Assembly (NCBI GenBank): GCA_009363875.1
Contig: CM018683.1
Location: 42,615,815-42,679,814 of the forward strand
Length of the DNA stretch: 64,000 nucleotides
Direction: 5' to 3'
From: Mikania micrantha
Lineage: Eukaryota; Streptophyta; Magnoliopsida; Asterales; Asteraceae
The notes beneath the pieces are model-generated. The model had not been told where the DNA came from. It ran no database searches and saw only the letters and a program-made list of their open reading frames with translations. Made by a program: the position numbers and the translations under genes. How positions within the stretch are numbered: the first letter of the stretch is position 1; each line of letters opens with the position of its first letter. Below are positions 57,430-64,000 of this stretch, piece after piece.

Positions 57430-58720
57430 ATGGCTGAATTAAGTTTCGTTCAGGATCACAATATGTCCCGTATCTTGATGATCCTCCTGAGAAGCACCAG
57501 ATGTTCAAGAGCATGGTAGACGGATTGATGTTATCCCCCGTGAACTACGATATTATGGAGCACCCTCAGATTATTTCGACATTCTTCTATGATTTCTGGA
57601 ACTCCATTTCCGAGAGAACAGACGCTAACGGGAACGTCAGCTTGATAGGCAGAGTTCAAGGACAACCAGTGATCGTAACCGAGCAGATCATTTGGGAATG
57701 TTTGCAGTTCAGGGATATACTCTGATCCCGTGGAATTTGATCAAGAGCTGATACAAGGCTTTATTTTCAGGATGGGCCATGAGGTTCTTTACCCTCCTAC
57801 GGAGAAGAAGCTTCTTTATCCGTATTGGAGATATTTGGCACACATTGTCACTCAATGCGTCTCACGACGTAAGGGAGGATATGACGTTCTGAACCAAACA
57901 CTCAGTTTGTGTATGATTGCAATTATACTAGGACTGGATTTCAACTTCTCTAAAATGATCTTCGGGGACATGCACGCAAACATCAAAGGAAAGAGAAAGG
58001 AGAGATTCTTGGCATTTCCCAGATTTCTACAGATCATAATCAACAAAAGGCACCAGTATCTCGTTCCACCTGTTGGAACCCTGCCCGTAAAGAGAATGAA
58101 GGAAGATATCTTCTTCTACATGACAATGAACAAGAAGGGCCAGAAACAGTACATTGGTGCCCGCCCCTTGGAGAAATTCGGGAGATTATTTGCAGGATTA
58201 GAAGGAGAGGGTGGTGATCAAGGCAGCCCAATCACCTTCTTGGCTGAAGAGCATGATCATGCTCATGGTGGCACAATAATTGAAGCATGCAAGGCCGCTG
58301 AGGACTCTTCATCTGAGTCACCATCATCATCTGGAGAGTAAGAACTTATCAGAGAGCTCGTTCCTGTGATTCCTCCACTCTCTCAGGCAAAGGGGAAGAG
58401 ATACACAACACTGACAACATTCCTTCTCCCAAGTAATCTCCAAAGAAGAAAACAATTAAAGATGATGTCAAATCGTGCAAGGATCCGAGGCTTAAGAAGA
58501 AAGCAACTGGCACCTCCACCTCTTCTCAGACTCAACCCCCACCACCAAAGCCTCAGCCATCACCATCAAAGCCTCAGCCACCACCACCAAAGCCTCAACC
58601 ACCACCTCCAAAGCCTAAACCAGCCACTCAACCAAAAAAACCCACTAAACCAGCCATATCCACCCAAACCACCATTCGACCACGTACATCCACCACCACT
58701 GAAGCCACCCAAGCCAAACC
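57430..58720 (+). pseudogene. Post-pol type ORF family, copy 1 (broken)
   Basis: The start MAELSFVQDHNMSRIL is at 57,430, directly after TTTTGTTTCAG. Frame shifts near 57,476 (to KSMVDGLMLSPVNYDIMEHP, IISTFFYDFWNSI, GQPVIVTEQIIWECLQFRD), again near 57,725 (to FIFRMGHEVLYPPTEKKLLY, PYWRYLAHIVTQCVSRRKGG, LDFNFSKMIFGDMHANIKGK, ERFLAFPRFLQIIINKRHQY), with a TAA at 58,339. A Pro/Lys-rich linker (PPPPKPQP repeats) follows until an LTR-like block at 58,721. The pattern of a TEKKL-PYWRYLAH block, FNFSKMIF and FPRFLQ resembles a protein family that I recall as highly repeated in Asteraceae and often placed behind Ty1/copia pol. Biochemical function unknown to me. Confidence 0.7.
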
Positions 58721-61006
58721 TGTAACACCCCACCTCGAAATAGGGTTGACGTGTCACTATACATCAATCAAAGCAGAAGACATGGTTTCCATTAAGCAAA
58801 GGTAAGGATTATAGATCCCCAAAAGACTATTTAATAGCCCTAGGTTAAATTGTTAATTACATATTGATTAATTGACCGTATTAAATGAATTAGCCTAAGC
58901 TACAAAAATCCACTAACATACTTTCACGGTCCAAAAATCCTTGAGCTTAGTTATTCTATCCTCACGTCCCGCCTTGAGTAACCTGTGAACCTGTTATGAA
59001 CAAACATTAACGGAATGAGACGAATGCCCAGTACAGATAAAGGCTTAAGTAACAAAATCAATAACTGAATTCGTGATAACAAAAAAGCAAAATGATATGA
59101 TATAAAGTAAAGCAAGACAATAAATAAATCATATCACACGGATGTACCCTGAGCCGAATCTTAAATCACTACTGACATGCACATAGAACTGCATACCCTA
59201 TGTACCGAACGTGCAATGGAATGTGGGCATACATAGATCCATCGACCAGAAATCATATACAAATATATCCTAGGACCAGTCCATACGCCTCCTTATGGCC
59301 TCATGTACCTCACAAATACGAAGAAGACCCCGTGATCTCAGCTCACCGCCACGGTTGGTGCATGTCATTGATGCCACAATGACGTGCTTGCGGTCACCCC
59401 CGCAAGTAGGGACATGCTCGGGTAACAGATTACAAGAACGGAAGTGGTAACACAACAATGTATATCAAAGACGCTTCTCACTAAGCGTTAAACCAAATCA
59501 TAATATAATGTCAGAACATGTGATAATGATTTCAATCCAACAATTATATCACATGTAAGCAAAATATATTCAATAATAAATAATGCTTGAAAATCAATAA
59601 CGGACAATGCAAATGAAACAGATCGATATATCAAAGACGTTTAGGAATTCCAAAGGTATGTGATAATCAAATGGGTTCCAATAATTAAATCATATACTGA
59701 AACGAAAAAGGAGGGGGCAAGAATCCATACCTTTTAAAAAGTTGTGTTGTGTTGGTTGTGTTGTGTTATGAGAATATGATACTCGTTCGCGAACGTTCAA
59801 ACAACCTATACTATGTCATACATATAATGAGATTTTTATTTTTATTTTTTTTAAATGTTCAAGTTATATTTTATTAGTTTTAAATTTTCTTTTTATTTAT
59901 TTATTTATTTTTTCGTTGTTTCCTATTACAGAAAATTTTCATTTGTTAAATTTTCAAATTATATATTTGTTGTTGAGATTTACAATAGTTTAGTCAATAT
60001 GTTGAGTTATTGTGCTAAATTGCATAATTTCCATCATTTAAATCCCTTTTAAACGCTACAACTTTCCTAGATAATATTTATAAAAAAAATCGGCATTTTA
60101 CTAGTCATGAAATCACATTTTACGTGAGGAGTTTGATAATTAAAAATTGTATTTAACACAAGTTAAAAGTAATAAATATTTTTGAAATAAGATATTAGTG
60201 AATTAGACTTTTTCGGTTATTGCTTTGTATCTATTCTAAACTCAAATAAATACAAATAACTAAAATAATTAGAAGAAAACTAAAGGTGGCCCATGTGAAG
60301 ATATGCTCAATCACCTGATATTTGCCGGACATGGGATTTTTTTATTTTTTTTTTCTTTTCGTTAGCAACCAATATTCGGACGTTCGTTTTAACTCAATTT
60401 TTAGCACATAATCATACCAATGGATCAAAAAAATAGGAAGTTGATTTCGTTACCTAAAAGTGAGATTCGAAGTACTTGGAACAGATATAGAGAACCGAAA
60501 GTGGTTTATGTTGTTGGTCAGAGGTTCTTGATGGCCAGAGAGAAACGAAACACATCGGAGACGAAAAAGTGTGGTGTCAGCTTGTGTTTAAGGCGAAGAA
60601 GACGAGTCGTCGGAGAAGTCGACTGGTTGCCGGTAAACAAGAGAACGGGTCATTTCTGTGGTTGTGCTACTTCTGGTTGACAGTCGAGGGTAGTAATGTG
60701 ACAGGGATAGGGAAGTGGTGGAGTCGGTTTCGGGTTTCGTTCTTGTTTCTTCTCGCCGGAGTTGGTCGCCGAAACTGAAAACAAAGCTTAGTAGTGAGAG
60801 AGGAGGGAGAGAGGTTTGTAAATTTTGTTGAAGAAGGTCCCTATTTAAAACCCAAAAGTCTGAGCTGGTGGTCGGGAGGGAGGCGCTATGTCGGGGAAAC
60901 AGGTCGACCGGTCACCGAACGAAAAGTTTGTCCGCTGGTTAAACGGCTAAAGCCGTGCGCTCTTCGTTCTTTTTTTTTGTTTTGGTGGTACCAGACGTCT
61001 GCAACA
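58721..61006 (-). repeat. LTR-like block, probably minus-strand solo LTR
   Basis: Starts TGTAACACCCCACCTCG on the plus strand, i.e. ends GGGGTGTTACA on the minus strand, a common plant LTR 3' terminus. The proposed other end is GTCTGCAACA at 61,006 (TGTTGCAGAC on the minus strand). 2,286 bp with no credible long ORF, although 60,420-61,057 has short basic and Phe-rich open frames. I could not find a target duplication, so the boundaries, mainly the right one, are tentative. A T-rich tract (61,012-61,056) lies between it and copy 2. Confidence 0.5.
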
Positions 61007-61059
61007 TTAATTATGGTTTTGTTTTCTTTTTCTTTTTCTTTTTTTTTCTTTTTTTAACT

Positions 61060-62700
61060 CAGTTCGTGTATGGTTGCAATTGTACTAGGACCGTATTTCA
61101 ACTTCTCTAAAGTGATCTTCGGGGACATGCACGCAAACATCAAAGGAAAGAGAAAGGAAAGATTCTTGGCATTTCCCAGATTTCTACAGATCATAATCAA
61201 CAAAAGGCACCAGAATCTCGTTCCACCTGTTGGAACCCTGCCCGTAAAGAGAATGAAGGAAGATATCTTCTTCTACATGGCAATGAACAAGAAGGGCCAG
61301 AAAAAGTACATTAGTGCCCGCCCCTTGGAGAAATTCGAGAGATTATTTGCAGGATTAGAAGGAGAGGGTGGTGATCAAGGCAGCCCAATCACCTTCTTGG
61401 CTGAAGAGCATGATCATGCTCCTGCTAGCACAACAGCTGAAGCTAGGGGTGTCGTTCGGGTTTGTTAATCGGGTTTCGGGTTCCTCGGGTCGGGTTGTTC
61501 GGGTTTTTTGACATTGAAAATATACCCGATTACCAAACCATTTAAGTTATTTGTATTCGGTTTTCGGGTTTTGGTAATCGAGTTCTTCGAGTTGGTATTA
61601 ATCGGTATTCAGGTTATATACTAAATTTACTTAACGGTCAACCTAAAATTAACACTAAAACACTTGAAATGTTATACAATATACACATAATATAAAATAA
61701 ATATTTGTCTAATGTATACACATATAACATATGCATAATGAATGCATATATACTTACACATAGCATTATATATAAGTTAAAAGATGAAAACCGGGATAGC
61801 TTAAGGATAATGCAAATGTATGCATATGGAAGAATGAATGTATACGTACATACTCATAACATATAAAGTTTTAACTTGACAAACGTCATTATGAGTGATA
61901 TTCAAAATAATGAATGCATATATACATGCATATAATATATTAATAAGTCGATAATAAACATAATCGGGTTATTCGGGTTACCAAATCTTTGAGAAAATTA
62001 ACCATTTACCAAACCATTTAAAAACTTTCGGTTCGGGCTTGTTACTAGATCGGGTTCGGTAGATCGGGTTGACACTTATTCGGGTTCGGGTTGATTTTAA
62101 TCGAGTTCAGTATTCGGGTTCGGTTAAAAATGACAGCCCTAGCTGAAGCCTGCATGGCCGCTGAGGACTCTTCATCTGAGTCACCATCATCATCTGGAGA
62201 GGAAGAACTTATCAGAGAGCCCGTTCTTGTGATTCCTCCACTCTCTCAGGCAAAGGGGAAGAGATACAAGACACTTACAACATTCCTTCTCCCGAGTCAT
62301 CTGCAAAGAAGAAACGATTAAAGATGATGTCAAAGGGTGCAAGGATCCGAGGCTTAAGAAGAAAGCAACTGGCACCTCCACCTCTTCTCAGACTCAACCA
62401 CCACCACCAAAGCCTCAGCCGTTTCCATCAAAGCCTCAGCCACCACCACCAAATCCTCAACCACCACCTCCGAAGCCTAAACCAGCTACTCAACCTAAAA
62501 AACCCACTAAACCAGCCATATCCACCCAAACCACCATTCGACCACATACATCCACCACCACTGAAGCCACCCAAGCCAAACCACTATCTCCTCCACGTCC
62601 ACACATCTCACCACATGTTTCCCCAACTCCCATCAACTATTTTGAACCACCACAATCATATCCAAGGCCCATGATGACAAGGATAAGGGACCGATGGAAA
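61060..62700 (+). pseudogene. Post-pol type ORF family, copy 2 N-terminal part (5'-truncated, MITE-interrupted)
   Basis: Begins abruptly at the point matching 57,898 of copy 1, so the first 155 or so codons are absent. LGPYFNFSKVIFGDMHANIK, ERFLAFPRFLQIIINKRHQN and KKYISARPLEKFERLF follow at high identity to copy 1. A hAT MITE splits it at 61,444. After the MITE the frame resumes (AACMAAEDSSSESPSSSGEE-like), and GAA at the place where copy 1 has TAA shows the stop there is a mutation of copy 1. The Pro-rich linker (PPPPKPQPFPSKPQPPPP) is on a shifted frame. Confidence 0.7.
61444..62141. mobile_element. hAT-type MITE, 698 bp, with 8-bp TSD
   Basis: Terminal inverted repeats TAGGGGTGTC and GACAGCCCTA (one mismatch). 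Flanking duplication GCTGAAGC at 61,436-61,443 and 62,142-62,149. Subterminal GGGTTCGG/TCGGGTT repeats and an AT-rich centre with no ORF. Copy 1 (near 58,280) lacks the insert, giving an empty site. TIR and TSD length fit the hAT superfamily. Confidence 0.9.
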
Positions 62701-63079
62701 CCTCATCGCCTTACATGCCCGATCAGGTGCCAGTTGACTTGATTTGGCTACAAGATAGAGTATGCCTTCTTGAACAAGACTTAGACACCAAGGATAGAAT
62801 TATCACAAACCTACAGGAAGGAATGATCAAGATTTTTGAATAGATTAGAAGGCAAAATAAGGCATTGACCTCTTGAAGAAATAAAACAGAGAATTGAAGA
62901 AAGTGATCAAAGATCTGACAGGATCTAAGTCTGTGGTTTAAGAAGAAGACAAGGCTGAGAAAGACGACAATGATGATGATGATCTGGAAGATAAGGAGAA
63001 GAAAGATGATGATGACAATGACGATGATGATAAGAAAGATGATAAGGATGACGATGATGATGCTGGCGGTGATGTTGGT
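62701..63079 (+). pseudogene. ORF family copy 2: coiled-coil and acidic tract
   Basis: Translation gives a coiled-coil-like LQDRVCLLEQDLDTKDRI and ITNLQEGMIKIFE, then a TAG near 62,842 and more stops. From 62,944 an Asp/Glu/Lys-only tract (EDKAEKDDNDDDDLEDKEKK and more) runs to an in-frame TAA at 63,080. The low-complexity reverse-strand ORF here (62,723-63,133) is only its mirror. Confidence 0.6.
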
Positions 63080-63085
63080 TAAGGC

Positions 63086-64000
63086 ATGGACTCCTCGGCG
63101 CAAAAGGATGATAAGCCCGCCGATGATGACCAAGGAGGTGATGACACTAGCAATCTGTCATCCTTAGAGAAGCCTCTGGACCCATATGATGACCTATTTG
63201 AAGATCTTCCTGAGAAATTTATGTTTGAAGGCATTGGCAAAGAACTAAAGGATGCTGGTTTTGGAGACTTATTCAATTATGTGACCATGGATTCAGAGTT
63301 TGATGCGTTTAGTGAGAAAGAACGTGAAAAGTTAGCTGAGTATTCTGCGGGAGCATCCAAAGAAGAAGAACCTAAGAACATCATACTCAGCAACATCTCC
63401 ACAGACCCTTACGTAGACTATTTGTATGCTCACAAATATGTCAACGCACTTGGACATGAAGTCACATCACTTGGCAAGGTGATTGATAGCTGGTTTGATA
63501 AACAAAGTGATTGGAATCCTGCTCCTGCGGAAGTGCAAAAGACTTGGCTAGGTGAAGAATCAGCTGACAAGACTGAAGTCACGTACACCTCCGGCTCCCG
63601 AGATCTGTTCGCTATTTGCAACGAAAGATCAAAGGTCACCAACTAGATGTATGTTAAAGACAAGCAGTTGTACATCGTCAAAAGGAGGAACGGAAAGCTT
63701 GAATACTTCAAGCGAGCCCAGGATTTTTGTTCGATGCCAAAGTTTGACAATAGAAGCATCAACAACGCCGTCTTCTACAACCCATCTGAAGACGCTTAGG
63801 CTGAGTTGTTTGCCAAGTTCATCAAGGATCAATGTGATAAAGATTTTCCCGTGATGAAGACATCCAATGGAAGAAGATATGTCTCTTCGTGCATTCTTGA
63901 TCCTGTGAAGAAAGAGCCGTGGATTTACTATAAGTATCCTCCTTTAGCAAAAGAAAAGGTTGTCCTAGTCTCAACAAGGGTCCCAGATGACACGCTGAAG
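63086..64000 (+). pseudogene. ORF family copy 2: C-terminal region, running off the window
   Basis: One frame continues from the acidic tract, through TAA at 63,080, an open part 63,086-63,646, TAG at 63,644, and TAG near 63,797, to the window end. It contains KPLDPYDDLFEDLPEKFMFE, STDPYVDYLYAHKYVNALGH, VIDSWFDKQSDWNPAPAEVQ, DKQLYIVKRRNGKLEYFKRA and DPVKKEPWIYYKYPPL. I do not recognise a domain. Because only nonsense codons interrupt it, it was coding until recently, or it is a slightly damaged copy of an active family. Confidence 0.6.

Noticed and set aside
60420..61057. Three short plus-strand ORFs (69-87 codons)
   Set aside because: Inside the LTR-like block, basic or Phe-rich composition, no conserved motif.
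62723..63133. 136-codon hydrophobic minus-strand ORF resembling a membrane protein
   Set aside because: Ile/Val-rich only because it is the reverse of the Asp-rich (GAT/GAC) tract on the plus strand.

Overview
This is a plant nuclear genome window that consists almost entirely of nested transposable elements. The only host gene I recognise is a fragment of an RFI2-like RING E3 ligase. The retroelement types (Ty3 chromovirus-like elements with very long LTRs, a Sirevirus-like Ty1/copia, and a post-pol type ORF family that I recall as abundant in daisy-family genomes) suggest a eudicot, most likely Asteraceae. That taxonomic call rests on memory of the families, not on a search.

Layout. 1-3.4 kb: AT-rich sequence with an RTE-type LINE relic, a MITE-like insert in a TA repeat, and two SINE copies in inverted orientation. 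3.5-5.9 kb (minus): first three exons of the RFI2-like gene with good splice sites; its 3' exons are not visible. 5.9-12.0 kb: AT-rich DNA with a hAT-type MITE inside a duplicated segment and an old LTR relic. 12.0-21.3 kb (plus): Ty3 element A, with nearly identical 2,342-bp LTRs and a perfect TSD but with RT and RNase H deleted. 21.3-43.6 kb (minus): Ty3 element B, with a 4.2-kb LTR carrying 50-bp and 40-bp tandem arrays and a pol frame broken by nonsense codons. Element A sits exactly 5 bp inside the end of one B LTR. A 10.1-kb Sirevirus-like copia element C (33,476-43,580) sits in the other B LTR with TSD ACAAC. 43.6-52.4 kb: remains of Ty3 element D (plus), interrupted by minus-strand LTR and integrase debris. 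52.4-56.95 kb (minus): two further Ty3 relics E and F, joined in one chimeric RNase H/gag frame. 57.0-64.0 kb (plus): two copies of a long, broken ORF family (N-terminal conserved domain, proline-rich linker, acidic tract, C-terminal region), separated by an LTR-like block; the second copy carries a hAT MITE with an 8-bp TSD and runs off the window.

Order of events that can be read directly: B inserted first; A and C later inserted into B's two LTRs. A is the youngest by LTR identity (about nine differences seen by eye in 2,342 bp). No element here has an uninterrupted full set of genes, so any mobility would need proteins supplied in trans. I found no rRNA, tRNA gene or CRISPR array, and no novel host pathway. 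The most distinctive items are the RT-less but recently moved element A, the post-pol type ORF family with a splice-acceptor-like start, and the palindrome-rich LTR of element C.
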